Of a stretch of DNA of 64,000 nt, positions 22,179 through 33,305 are shown one piece after another (within the stretch, counting starts at the first letter, position 1; each line of letters opens with the position of its first letter). The stretch is from NCBI GenBank assembly GCA_907163375.1, contig CAJQUW010011269.1, forward strand, positions 62,001 to 126,000, read 5' to 3'. Origin of the DNA: Prostheceraeus crozeri (Eukaryota; Platyhelminthes; Polycladida; Euryleptidae). The notes beneath the pieces were generated by a model. It saw nothing but the letters and a program-made list of their open reading frames with translations, was not told where the DNA came from and did not search any database. The translations under genes were made by a program, and so were the position numbers.

Positions 22179-22781
22179 GATATGCGGTTAAACACACCAG
22201 TATGTTTGCCCGAATCAGCTGCGAATTATATGACGACCAAATCACCTGGGAGATGCAAATGTGACGTCACGAAAAATCAATAATTTCAATCAATCCGGAC
22301 GAGGTGGCCTTCTACGTTGTCGCCAAATTATCAGCTGACAGATGGCTTTTTCACTGACAATACCAGAGATTACAATAAATTGATCGATTGGAATCACTAT
22401 GAATGATATGCAGAGCACACGATGAATGATAGCGAGCGACGAATATATTATACCGAATATGATGTGAAGAGCAGAGATTGCACAGATATCGGAGATGCAG
22501 TAGCTATAAATAGACTTGCAACAGACACTGGGGAAATCCAGAAATGAAGCACCAAGAAATTCACGGCAATGAGTGGCAATCATCAACCAAACACCATCAG
22601 ATGAAAAAATTCAAATTTCAAGCGAACGCCACATAAACGACATAAACCAGATGCACGACGTTAATGACCACACCAGTACGATCAAACAGATATAAAATTT
22701 ATTTCTCAACCACTGAATGTAACCAGTTAAATATCCATATAAGAATAATTGCAGAACGGCAATACCAGCGCACAACCTTGG
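22179..22781 (-). promoter_or_regulatory. LINE 5' leader and presumed internal promoter
   Basis: About 600 bp between the target duplication and the ORF1 start. Promoter activity is inferred from the family, since full-length young LINEs are transcribed from the leader. No TATA box is needed or obvious. Confidence 0.4.
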
Positions 22782-22847
22782 TGTGTTGATAGATGTCACA
22801 GCCAATTTTCATGGTTAGCTTCTTCTGGAATTGGCCCGTGAGAAGTT
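22782..22847 (+). repeat. 66-bp target duplication, right copy
   Basis: Identical to 18,588-18,653. Confidence 0.95.
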
Positions 22848-23221
22848 TGGACTTGATCTAGTGGCCCGCGGGCTAGATTAGGTTGCCTACCCCTGATAAG
22901 CTTCTACCTATCACATGCACTTGATTTCCATTTCATTATGTGGTTATACATGCCAGCATTACATGTACTTGAATGTTTTACATGTACAATTAAAGCTTCA
23001 AAGTTCATTGAAATCAAGATCAGCACCAAATTAGCAATTCGAATGCCTTAGCATTTATGTTGTCTGGTATAGAAGTAGGAATCCAAGGTGCAACGAGGGC
23101 CCATGTTTCTGGGAGCACGCTACGCTACTGATCATTAGCTCTCTTCTCGTTGCTTGTCTCTGAGAGCTAATCAGTTTCTGCACTTATATCATCTGAGGGC
23201 TACGATTAGGAAATTGAAATC
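22848..23221. other. Intergenic before a LINE fragment
   Basis: No separate feature seen; the right part may belong to the LINE fragment that follows. Confidence 0.35.
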
Positions 23222-23800
23222 GTGAAAGAATTTCACTATCTTGGTGATGTGATTTGCTGCGAGGGTGGCGCCAGAATCGCGTCAGCCTGGCGCAAATGGA
23301 AGGACATCGTCAGTCTGCTCACAAACCACCACATTCCACTCAGGTGCCGAGGTAACGTGTACAACTCTTGCATCAGGCTTGTCCTTCTTTACGGTGCTGA
23401 ATCCTGGACATGTGGTTCTGGACTCCTGTACCTCACTCAGCATGTGGTTCAACAATCCCGGTCATGTGAAAGAAGAATGCTTCGCTACATGAGTGACATT
23501 TCACTGTCTGATCGGATCGACAGCGCTACCGTGGCAAGCAGGTGTGGCCTCACACCGTTAGACGAAGTAATCAGAGGTGCTTCGGTTATATCAAGCGTCG
23601 AAATATAGATAAACCAATCAGGTAGGTGCTCGACGTGATGGTCGAAGGTTCCTGTCCTCGTGGAAGAACGAGGAAGACATGGCTCCTCAATGAGGAGCTG
23701 GGAAATCGTCAATGAGGACATGGTGGAGCTGGGAATATCTGCGAGTGATGCTCAGAACCGTTCTCGATGGAGAAGTCTCACATCGTCCAACCCTCAACAG
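23222..23800 (+). pseudogene. 3' fragment of a LINE reverse transcriptase gene
   Basis: The frame at 23,222-23,608 reads FHYLGDVICCEGGA, LRCRGNVYNSCIRLVLLYGAE and SCERRMLRYMSDISLSDR. This is the conserved region after the polymerase core in many animal LINEs. A shift near 23,580 moves the reading to FGYIKRRNIDKP, and after another the end reads GISASDAQNRSRWRSL, also typical of these tails. At least two frameshifts; the polymerase core is missing. It is followed by a lysine-rich purine stretch that may be the tail. Clade not determined. Confidence 0.75.
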
Positions 23801-26554
23801 AAGAGGAAAAGAAGACGCAAAAAACAGGAAGAGAAAAAAGAGAAGAGTTACATAAGGCTCTACATGTGCCCTACAAGCCAAAGCTTGACTTGTGTTTGAA
23901 ATAATGAGGCATGACAGACCACGGTTTGATGAATTGAAAATTCCGTGAAAGCATTGATGCCTCTAAACATGTGGGTTTACATATGTGCTATCATGACATG
24001 ACCCCTTTACAACTTACAGACTACACAGTGTGCAATTGAACAATGTTTGAGTATATTGTCTAGCAGCACGTTTTCGTAACGCCTGGTGACGTAGCTTCGC
24101 TTCAGATATACCTATACTCACTCATAAAGATAGATCGTATATTAGGTCATCGGTACCTCAATTAATTCCAAGACAAACTTCATTGAAATTTTTAAAAAAA
24201 GTTTTAGACATAAAACATTTTGTATATCACCGGAGAGATAGTCGGTGAAATTTCAGTTTAGCGCAAGTGTGGAATACATGGAGCCACTGAGATAAAAAAA
24301 GCGAATTGAACTATAGCAATTTGGAGTTAAATCGAAAGCGCATCCACTTACATCTCGCTGTAAGAACACAGGGATATAGACACCTCATGCTCTATCCCGG
24401 CATAAATCTTACCTGAGAATAATCCTCATGAATCGGCTTCTGTAAAACCACGAATAACATTTTTACAGTTCTAGCACACCTCAAAAACTTATAAAATGGT
24501 AAATGCAACATGCAGTTATATGAAACATGCAAAAAATGTTTTTATCTATCAACAAATCCTCAAACATCTGTTTGATTTTGGCAAAAGTGAACTGAAACAC
24601 CGCCACTTTTGTATCACACTTAAAGCGAGCAAACCGAAAATACTTCCAAAATTCATGCTGGAAAGTGCAAAGTTCAGAATTATTACATCTGAATAAAGCG
24701 ACAAAATATATTTACCAAATAATAAGACCTACGAATCGGCAAATTTAGAGTCTACTCGAATCTCGAATCGAATCGAATCATGGAAAACTTGCATAGACCT
24801 ACTTTGGCCTATTTTTCTATGCGATTTACCTACTCAGCCAAGTGTATATCCTAGCCAATAAGAAAAAGTCCCTGCCATTAGATACTATAATTTTCATCTT
24901 AATTATCACAGAACAATAATGGAATTTGTTATGCAAGTGAATAATGACTATAACTTCCAATGTTATCACTGTCGGCCCTACGTAATGACTATAAAAATTA
25001 TTCAGGTCGAATTCAAAACAATTTGTTACACACTCTATTTAGACTTCAACGTATCGCATATCTGTCACGTAGGTTCATACAAGCTCATGCAAGTAGAGGA
25101 CTTAGAGCACTACAATGTCTGACTAATCATAAAGCATTGACATGCCAGGTTGGAAAGGGAAAATCAGTAAAACGCAGGGAAACCAAATAAGTAAAAGTCT
25201 AATGTAAAGACTTTAAGTCGACATTGTGCCATATTTCGCATTTTGTATTCAAAATCATTCAACCTTTGTACCAAACGTTCGACTAATCTCATCTTTGAGA
25301 TTTACATGTTTCATTGAAATTTGGTTTCCATAAACCATAGACCATAAAACAAGAAAAATCTGGAATGTATACCAAATTAGTCTATCACTTAAATTTAACA
25401 AATTTCCTTGCTTTTGCGATGATCAAACTTCAATACGCTGATCAGATTTTTTCGCATAGGATTTTGTCTTCAGTCGAGATGAAATGTTCCCTTACCCTGA
25501 AGGATCCAAGACAAAGTCAATCGAGTGCCTAGTTCAAAAGTCAGAGGATTTAAGTGCAAAAAGCCTACATGAAGGTGAAGCCATGAATGTAATTCCGGGC
25601 CCGAAAATGTTTTAAACTTTTAAAGGGCCTCATTATCAGTTTGAGTCATATAGTAAGTATATAGTAGATGGAGTGTCGACTCAAAAAAATGTCTGCATGC
25701 AGTGAAAATTTCATAACAAAAGATTCCGTTTTTTGCGGAGATAACATTCCTGCGGTCAAAAAATATTTGATCAATTTTTAAAAAGCTAAATTTTTGCGAA
25801 TTATTTCTGTGTTCATATCCTAGCGACTTGGAACCTTAGACTTCAATATATAAGCAGTATGAAACTTTTAGGATATCAAAATGAATGAAAATGTAATTAC
25901 AAACATTTTAATTTAAACGGAGGTTGATTATCAAGGAAATTCATGAACCGCACGCATTATGATGCAAGTCTTCATACAAAAGTTGAGATCTTATTCTGCT
26001 TCTTGTTTCAAGTTTAAAGTTTGCTGATTTAGCGAATCTACAGTAGCTTTTCCACCAGGCTAAATGGATTCGCACTGTTAAGCTGTAGTCTCGCAAATTA
26101 TGCTGTAGACTTGCAGACTGCATTCTATGGTCAGTAAAAATCACTGTGCAAAATTGAGTGGTAAATGGTTTGAATAATAATGCTCTATACAGTTACAATT
26201 CAACTACATTTATGCGGATTAATTCAATTTTCATAGACATTATAATTTTATGATTCACTAAGTTTTTGCTTCATTTCTCAACTGAAACTGAATAACATTG
26301 TGGACTCATTTGCATCCTTTAAAGCTAATTGTGATCAGTGCCTTTGATTGATATTTTGCTCTTTCGGTGGCTGTTAGTTCGTGACATGATCACATTCAAG
26401 AAAATATTATTAAGGCCAGGCATTGAACTAAGGCGCTTCTTTAGAAGTTAATTTTGTAGATATATTACCTGTCACTTAGTCATGATACGTAGGATTCGTA
26501 AAATACTATTCTTTCTTCTGAAGTTATTCTTAGAACTTATTCTTTTTTCTAAGA
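23801..26554. other. Intergenic, no supported gene
   Basis: About 2.7 kb of AT-rich DNA. Short frames at 24,496-24,696, 24,919-25,190 and minus 25,941-26,144 lack motifs. No terminal repeats recognised. Confidence 0.4.
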
Positions 26555-28641
26555 AGTTATAATAAACAACGAAAATAAAATCAAGATCTTTCTATATTGG
26601 CTCTTTCCAATTCAACTTAAAATATGACAAATTGCCAAAGCAATTTATCTAAGAATTTCTATCAATTCTGTTCATACCACTACATCAGTGGTGTCAAATT
26701 GAATTGTTTTCTAAGTTGCTACTCAGATCTCAATGACGGGCTTGGAAAGCAAGAAAATTTTGAATCTGTACATTCTTGAAATATAGAATGAAGTAGTAAT
26801 CCCATTGCAAAAGGAAGGACAGTGCAGTGCAGTGATGAGTCATCATGCTGACTCAGCTCCCCCCTCTGGAAGGAAGTAGCCAAGGATGTGCTGGAAGGGA
26901 TCGGACCGAGAAGAGATAACCGATCCCCCCCCCTCCTGTGAGGTTGTGTGGTGTTGGTTGTTCACGTCTCCGGTGAGGAAAGGGCAGGTGTTGGATGTTT
27001 TGGGATGAGAAAGGTCATATTTCGGTATGAAGGAGTGTCTGGATGGGCAAACGGAGGTCAGATTCGGATTCTACGTGAGAAATTTTGGGTTAGGAAGATT
27101 GTTTCCAGCTCAATCGGAAGAAAAAGTGCTGACCCCCCCTCCTGACAGGCAAGCCAGCAGGCAGACTTGGATGGAAGGTTTTGGGAAACAGGAGGAAAGA
27201 CTTGTGATATTTCTCGACCGACTTCTCTCGACTATATATGTGGAGTCTCTACTTGTGGGAATCAGTTCAATCGCCAGTTGAGGTACGGGTAGGTGAACTC
27301 CGGAGCTCCGATGATAGCATTGGAAATCTCTAAAAACGAAACCAAGGCAGATTTTTCGATTGCCGCACTCACCTAAGGTGTCAGAGTGAGTGGAGAGCCA
27401 GGAGATAGCCTAGTCTCCAGGCCATAAAAGACTCCAAAACTTTAAAGGCTTGTAACTTTGCTTCTACAAGTCATTTTGACTTGATTCAAGAAAGGTTCGA
27501 GAGGTCATGATTCAGGTCAAGTCATAGACTACTTATAAAATTTCATAAGTAGTGCTAAAAATTGAAAAATTTAAATTCGTTATTTTTGGAGTTTTTCTGG
27601 GGTTTTCGACCCTGCTGAAGTCAATGAAGGCATGTATAAGTGTGTACGAGCCAGTCTTCTCATGTCTTTACATTATAAAAGCGGCTTTTCACTGAAAGCG
27701 AGCATGGTACGGAGAGTTTCGCTGTAATATTCTAATGACAGGGTGTTCCTTCGGGACGGCGGATGATGCCGTAGTGACAAGTGCGGCAAGGGAGTGTGTC
27801 ATATTTTAGACCGAAACCTCTGGGCAACTCATGTTGGGCATTTGACACAGTTCTCAACGTAGCACTTTGAACGCCAATCGGTTGAGTCTTAGCTATCTTG
27901 TCATGGGTGGCTACTAAACATCTCCATTGCAAAACGCTTGTGAATCACGGCTTGCTATCCCTCTCCACGGCTTGCTATCAAGCTGATCAAAGCAACGACT
28001 TGCCAACCTCTTGTAAATAACTCCACCGGTTTTCATGTCTGGCTATCAAGTCATTGACGGTGCAAGTCACGGAGATTTTCGGTGTCATACCTCCTGTTGG
28101 TGCGCGTTCTTTCGAGACAGCGGTGAAGTCCGTAGCGATGAGTACTGCACGGGACGTTGGCAATGGTAATCCTTGTGAAACCTCTCTGCGTCATGTTTCC
28201 AAGTGGTTGCCTTTCGTCTCAACGTTGTACTCTGACCACCAGGGCGACATTTAGCTATCTGCCACAGGTTGCCTCATAAAATCTCCATTGCACTTATCTC
28301 CCGATAGTTGGCCATACATGCGAGAATGAACCATGAGTTCTGCTTGCCTCTATCACCGAGGCTAAATGAAATGGAATGAATTGGAAGGGACATTCATGCG
28401 CCACACGCAACCACAAGCTCATTTCTCTCTTCGCTAGTGAACAAGCTCTTGTTAGTGTAGTCAGAAAGTTTATCATGTTGTACAAATGTTTTACTGCAAC
28501 ACAGGTTGATGTATAGTTAGAAAGTTTGATCATGATGTTTTATAAAACACAAATGTCATAAAATGTAAGCGTTAGTGTAGTCAAATAGTTTTTACCACAA
28601 CACACGTCTGTGAAAGTAAAGTTTGATCATTGAAGTTTTAT
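26555..28641 (+). repeat. Left 2-kb terminal inverted repeat
   Basis: 2,087 bp. It includes paired AP-1/Maf-type sites at about 26,835-26,860, guanine/cytosine runs near 26,925 and 27,125, a TATA-like TATATATG near 27,233, and small frames (28,054-28,254 among them) that also exist in the right arm. I see no convincing protein in it. Differences from the right arm cluster near the inner end. Confidence 0.9.
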
Positions 28642-28843
28642 TCGTGAGTGTAGTCAGAAAGTTAATCATGTTTCATGAAATGCAACAAAACTTTTCGCGT
28701 CATAAGCAACCAGTCTTTGTGTTGGGAGTTGATTACTGAAAGCACGGTGACTGTCGATGCCCACATTTGGTAAAACCGCTGTTGTCATGTCAAACGCATG
28801 GCCAAACAAGGAAGGACTGAATCATGGCTTTGTGCTCATTGGG
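28641..28843. other. Upstream region of the first transcription unit
   Basis: Contains further copies of the GTGTAGTCAGAAAGTTTATCA motif that also occurs at about 28,457 in the left arm. No gene. Confidence 0.4.
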
Positions 28844-28901
28844 TATATAAACCGCGTCTTCTCTCTCAACTTCATTCCTGTTTCAAGTTGCAAGACGAAC
28901 G
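28844..28901 (+). promoter_or_regulatory. TATA promoter and short non-coding first exon
   Basis: TATATAA at 28,844-28,850, with an initiator-like TCTCTCAACTTC about 25 bp downstream. A donor ACG|GTGAGT follows at 28,901/28,902. Spacing and order fit an animal RNA polymerase II promoter with a first exon of about 30 nt. Confidence 0.6.
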
Positions 28902-29093
28902 GTGAGTGCTCTGACAAGGTTTGCTATAAAACTTTGGGTTTTGGGATAAAGCTAGGAATCATACTCTCTAAATTTTGTTGACGATTTTATTCCAACGTTT
29001 GCTATCAAATGTTTGGTGACTTAATCTTTCAATGCATATCAGCAAGTAGTATCCTATAAACGCATGCTATCAAATTTTACCCTATCTATACAG
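28902..29093 (+). other. Predicted 192-nt intron
   Basis: Donor GTGAGT at 28,902 and acceptor CTATCTATACAG ending at 29,093, with pyrimidine-rich sequence before it. The next exon's ATG is ten bases on. Confidence 0.55.
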
Positions 29094-29103
29094 AATCTCT
29101 ACA

Positions 29104-30069
29104 ATGACTAAGCAGTGCAATGCTAGGATGCTTGTCGGCAAATGCAGTTGTGGCCGCATCGCACGAGGCAGCGACCTTAAGAAGCATCTGAAAGATAAAG
29201 AGGGGACGATGGGCCATGAGAGGAAGGTGATGTTGAGGTTGTGTGTGTCTTGTCGGATATGTGCGATGGGGAATGAGGCAGAGTTTCTGAAGGCGCATTT
29301 GCAGTGTGAGACTAGGAACATGGGGGAGAAGCGGTTTAAGTCATGGTTTGAGGGGATATTGTTGGGAATGGAGGAGAAAGATAAGGATGTAGCTTCGATT
29401 GCGAAGGGGATGGCTGAGAAGACTGATGAGCATGCGACTCAGGAAGTGGAGTTGAGAGCGAAAATTAGGAAGACTGATTAGGTTCATTTGGATGCGGTGA
29501 TGGAAGAATTGTTTGGGGATATAGGTGACCTGAAGGAAGAGTGGGACGGTCAGGAAAAGAAAGACAGGGAGTGTCAGGAAGTGGGAAAGCCGTTGGCGGC
29601 ATCATCGCCTCGGAGGGATGAAGGGAACACGAGGGATGAGTACGTGAAGATGAAGGGTCGAGTGAGAGCGGTTGAGGAGACGAATAAAAGGTTATTGATG
29701 ATGAATCAGCAGTTGAGGGTGAAGGTGGAAAGCTTTAAGGAGACGAGAGTGGAGTTGGAAAGGTTGAGACAGATGGAGGAGAGAAGTGAGCTGTTGAAGA
29801 AGGCGAGTAAACCTAGCAGTTTGGAGGCGAGTTTGTTGAGGAAGAATGGAGAGATTGAGGAGATGCGAAGTGTGGTGAAAGGGACAAAGGAGGTGAAAGG
29901 AATTAATAAGAGGTTGTTGTCGGAAGTTGAGCGGTTGCATGAGCGTGAGAAGTGTCGAAAAAGGAGAGTATATAAGGTTCATCTTCTCCTCTTTGAAAAT
30001 AACGTATGTGATGTCCCCACCATCTACAGCGATTTGAATGAAACGCAGTCGTGTTACGAGGGGGTTTGA
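29104..30069 (+). CDS. Orphan zinc-motif and coiled-coil protein
   Basis: I do not recognise a family. Two open segments in the same frame, 29,104-29,481 and 29,488-30,069, follow the predicted splice acceptor by ten bases. The first has paired cysteine/histidine clusters: KCSCGRIARGSDLKKHL near residue 13 and CVSCRICAMGNEAEFLKAHLQC near residue 47. These suggest two small zinc fingers. The second is charged and alpha-helical, with a long coiled coil (RAVEETNKRLLMMNQQLRV) and a basic end (KCRKRR), a possible nuclear signal. Codon use is unusually GC-rich at third positions compared with the flanks, which supports real coding. A DNA- or RNA-binding role is inference only. Confidence 0.5.
29969..29976 (+). 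promoter_or_regulatory. TATA box of a second unit, inside the first gene
   Basis: GAGTATATAAGG lies about 115 bp before the ATG at 30,085, within the 3' end of the preceding open frame. It resembles the 28,844 box, so the two genes would overlap as nested transcripts. Confidence 0.45.
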
Positions 30070-30084
30070 GTTCGCTGCCTCCAC

Positions 30085-30342
30085 ATGACGATGAATATCA
30101 ATGGAGAGCTTGATGACTTCGTCGTCAGAAAAGTTAGAAAGAAGGTTCCCAGTAAGTCTATTCAACACAATCATTTCTCCACCCCCATCTCATCTCCTAT
30201 TCTTTTCCTTTCAGTGTTTGCAGTAGTAGTGTCGGAGGACGGAGAACGCCCCATGAGCCCTCTTAAGGACTACCTTCTAATGCAGCTAAAACGGTCCCAA
30301 GCCCGCCACATATCTTCGGATATGGAATGCAGAGGGGAATAA
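30085..30342 (+). CDS. Small spliced orphan protein with LLMQLKRS tail
   Basis: ATG at 30,085 (MTMNINGELDD). A donor CCCA|GTAAGT at 30,151/30,152 and acceptor TTTCCTTTCAG ending at 30,214 define a 63-nt intron. It is a multiple of three, so the frame stays open whether or not it is removed. The spliced product would be about 64 residues: a basic first exon (VVRKVRKKVP), then FAVVVSEDGERP and the tail DYLLMQLKRSQARHISSDME. The tail recurs in a second open frame at 35,154-35,246, which supports a real gene family. No known domain. It could be a truncated regulator or a microprotein. Confidence 0.5.
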   Translation: MTMNINGELDDFVVRKVRKKVPSKSIQHNHFSTPISSPILFLSVFAVVVSEDGERPMSPLKDYLLMQLKRSQARHISSDMECRGE

Positions 30343-32832
30343 TAAATGATGAAATGAGAGGCCACCCTTGCACCACATGCAACACATCACAGACTTCTCA
30401 CTTCGGTAGTGAACAAGCTCTGAACGCATAAGTTACTTTACTGTATCGCAGTCGATTGCTGTACAAGTATTCAAGAAAACGTAAGTTAGTAAAATCAGCA
30501 GAAAAAACATAGGGAGACATGTGATGTTCCAAATATATTTATTTCGAAGATTGAACTCAACATGATAAACCATTGATGAATAATACTTCGACGAATTGTA
30601 ACAAGTCTATCGTTTATAGAAATCAACTACATGGTATCAGTAGAGGCTCGTTACCTCTGAAGTATAGTTAGTAAAAAGACGTAATGAAAAAATGCTTTAT
30701 TTGGTCTTTGATTTATGAACAGCCATCACTGAAACCCGTTTTGCTAATAGCAATGACAATATGGTTTATTTCATTCAGAAGCAAATGATTGCCGTAACCA
30801 TGAAAGTTGTCCATCCGAGAAATAATCTTCCGCAGATGTCGTGTATAAAACTCAGAAGCATCAGTAACATATTCTCGTCCGTAGGAACGAAATTGAAAGT
30901 CAACACTTTCCGCTTCTTCACCTTGTGGAATACTGAAGGGTAGGGCTCTCTACGGATGGATTTAGGGATTTAGGGAAATAGGGTTTTATATAACACAAGT
31001 TGATGTCAACCGTTAGATAAAAAAAATAAAGTTTGAAGAAGCTTTGAGTGTTGAAAGTAAGTTACATTCTTCAACATTGTCCGATGTAAATCAACTGCCT
31101 TTCATTGTGAGAAATGTATTATAGAAAAGTGACTAGAAGTTGAAATATACAGGACTCTGTAAATTAGGATGACATGAATCTACTATGAACGCCCATTCAA
31201 GTAGCAAACTTGAAACACCATTTGACATGGTACAAAATTTCAACTGGAATTCACACAAGACAGATTCATGTGTAATGTTTTGAAAACGTTATGCAGTCAC
31301 TATCGATAGCGTACCAGTTTTACTAAAAGTGTCGTTTGCCGTTGTCAAATTGAATTCGTGTGTAGAATGTTTTGTAAATAAAGACAGTGTTAAAAGTTTT
31401 TATAGCCACCATCGTCAGCATTCAAGTACACACACAACAACTTGTAACGTTTCTTAAAAGAGTCAAATGCATACGAGTTAGGAAACACTCAAAACACGTG
31501 TGAGATAAAAAATTAACCTGCTAGATTGTGTGTGAGTACCTCACAAAAGTGTTGCACATGTTTTACGGTTAACTTGAAAAGGAGAACTGTGAATCGAGAA
31601 CGTTTACTGTCATCATAGACAGATGAAAAAGAATGATATATTCTAACTTCAACTTCAACTTTCTGACGTTCAAATGAAATTTGTAAACATGAAGCTCAGA
31701 CTCCGTGGTGTAAAACTACATGGCGAGTGACAACAACCTTATGTTGGTAAAACTTTCATAGGTTGATGATTGCAGTCGCGTTTAAAGTTGATATAAAGTA
31801 CTGTAGAAACGCATAAGTTTTAGATGCAGTTCAACGTTGCGACTTCAACTTCGCACATTGAACTAATAAAATGAACAAGTCTGTGTAGAGGTACATAACA
31901 CTCATCGATATGAAACAGCAAAGCATGTAATGTCATTGAAATATCAAAGGAAAGTATTTGAGTTACAAGTCTGTGGTGACGAGAGTGGAACGATTTCATT
32001 GGTATGAAATTGTGAACATTACATTAGAACATTAGGACTGTCCATGAGTATTGTAAAGAAAGGTTAGAATAAAACGTGTAAGTTTGCTTTTCATGCGCAT
32101 TACAAATTGAGAGAATCAAAACGTGTCTCATTCCAAACGAGCAAGTTAAGTGAGTGTAGACGTGCTTATAATAAGTGAGTATAGACGTGAATTCATAAAG
32201 TGCTATTTCATCTAAGGTTTCACACACACTCGGTGTTGCAAGTTGAAATGATAGCATCAAATGTGAAACGTGTCTCATTCCTAAACTAATCGTGCGTTGC
32301 TTGTAAGTTGATACATGAATAGAATAGAACATTGAAACCTGCATCAAGTGATTTTCTGTGAATGCAGACGATGTGAAAATGACACACTGGTTGAAACTTA
32401 AGAATGCTTGCAATATTCAACACGCTGCCATTCAAAAGCAGCTATAACGTTTATCATAAAACCTATCAGTGAAGCAGATGTCATGATCATCCGGTCTTGT
32501 CTTCCAACCCTCATGTACACACAAAGGTTCACGAGTAGAGACAGCGCTATCAGCAGATAGCAGACCCCCTCAGCAGATACAGTGTTTCAAGAACACAGAG
32601 GTGAATGACAGCGCAGCCGGTTGGCGACCGTCTGTCGCATTAAACACATTGGGTCCTCAGCAGATAGAATGTTTCAAGAACACAAAGGTGAATGATAACG
32701 CTCTCTCCCTCTCTGGCACCCGTCTGTCGCATTGCCCCCTATACACATTGAATTTTCTATCTCATCTGTCCAACGAACAAGGATGCAGGAACTTATCGTC
32801 AACTCCCTCATCTCAGGCCCTCCCACCTAGCT
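30343..32832. other. Non-coding interior of the 15-kb element
   Basis: AT-rich. Holds an inverted copy of the telomere-like block at 30,933-31,018, and small direct repeats around GTGTCTCATTCC (32,120-32,290). The long minus-strand frame at 32,024-32,413 has no motif. Confidence 0.4.
30933..31018 (-). repeat. Inverted copy of the TATATAAAA / CTAAATCCC block
   Basis: Contains GGATTTAGGGATTTAGGG followed by GGGTTTTATATAACAC. It matches the reverse complement of 38,163-38,240 over about 80 bp, so inverted symmetry continues well inside the terminal repeats. Confidence 0.75.
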
Positions 32833-33077
32833 GATTCACACACAGCTCATTGCTATCGCACCGGAGATATCATCGTGGGCGACTGAAAGGATTCTCAAGT
32901 TGAGAATTCGTTACTGTGCACTCTCACAGTTCCGCGCGCGCAAGAAACCATTTGCTGCTAAACCACGGACACTGCCGATTTGTTCAAGGCTTCAATGCCT
33001 TGCTAGGCAGCTACAAAAATGTTGGAGAAATATAAGGGTGTTGTTCGCACTCATTCACCAAATACAAGTCGTTTGAT
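32831..33077 (+). CDS. Orphan exon, copy 1 (basic protein)
   Basis: A probable acceptor, CACACACAG, ends at 32,845, followed by an open frame to TGA at 33,077. The protein begins LIAIAPEISSWATERIL, then a strongly basic part (FRARKKPFAAKPR) and a cysteine-containing end. 32,831-33,002 is duplicated almost exactly at 34,733-34,905, including the acceptor, and the copies diverge abruptly after CAATGCCTTG. Shared coding with mainly isolated changes supports an exon. No family recognised. Confidence 0.4.
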
Positions 33078-33080
33078 GCA

Positions 33081-33305
33081 ATGTCGTTCGATATAGCCTT
33101 CTTTGATATGAGCCGAATCCTTGAGCTCCGCTGTGGATGCAGAGTGAAGATATGGAAAGTCATTCTCCTGGCTGCTTTGCAGGCAGAGAAAGGCTGCCCC
33201 ATCCACCTCATTCCACATGAGCTTGTGGAAAAACCTTTGTTCAGGGATATGGCGCTAGAGTATCTGGCGTTGCTGAGAACTCAGCGTCCGGAACTCTTCG
33301 AGTAA
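33081..33305 (+). CDS. Orphan 74-residue protein
   Basis: ATG four bases after the preceding stop. The sequence MSFDIAFFDMSRILELRCGC is followed by a helical hydrophobic stretch (KVILLAALQAEKGC) and a well-behaved C-terminus (LVEKPLFRDMALEYLALLR). It has no signal or zinc pattern. It might be a separate gene or the next exon of the preceding one. I do not recognise it. Confidence 0.35.
   Translation: MSFDIAFFDMSRILELRCGCRVKIWKVILLAALQAEKGCPIHLIPHELVEKPLFRDMALEYLALLRTQRPELFE

Larger units (their letters stand above)
18654..22781 (-). mobile_element. Full-length CR1/L2-like LINE, very recent insertion
   Basis: 4,128 bp on the minus strand between perfect 66-bp target duplications. From the 5' side it has a leader of about 600 bp (22,179-22,781), ORF1 (22,178-21,447), ORF2 (21,450-18,766), a short 3' leader and a tail of TTGAC repeats at about 18,654-18,680. 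A short tandem tail instead of poly-A is usual in the CR1/L2 group. Both frames are open. Confidence 0.93.

Noticed and set aside
22290-22586. 98-codon minus-strand frame in the LINE leader
   Set aside because: Lies upstream of ORF1 in the 5' leader with no ORF1-like features.
24919-25190. Two overlapping short frames
   Set aside because: No family motif and no supporting context in AT-rich DNA.
26948-27281. Small frames in the 2-kb inverted repeat
   Set aside because: Present in both arms, but only because the arms are copies; no motif, start context or splice sites, and the frame endings differ between arms.
29692-30174. Minus-strand open frame of 160 codons opposite the coiled-coil gene
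   Set aside because: It lies antisense to a frame with coiled-coil periodicity, zinc-type residues, promoter and splice sites in the plus orientation. Its low-complexity Ser/Leu/His content is what the antisense of a Glu/Lys-rich coiled coil gives.
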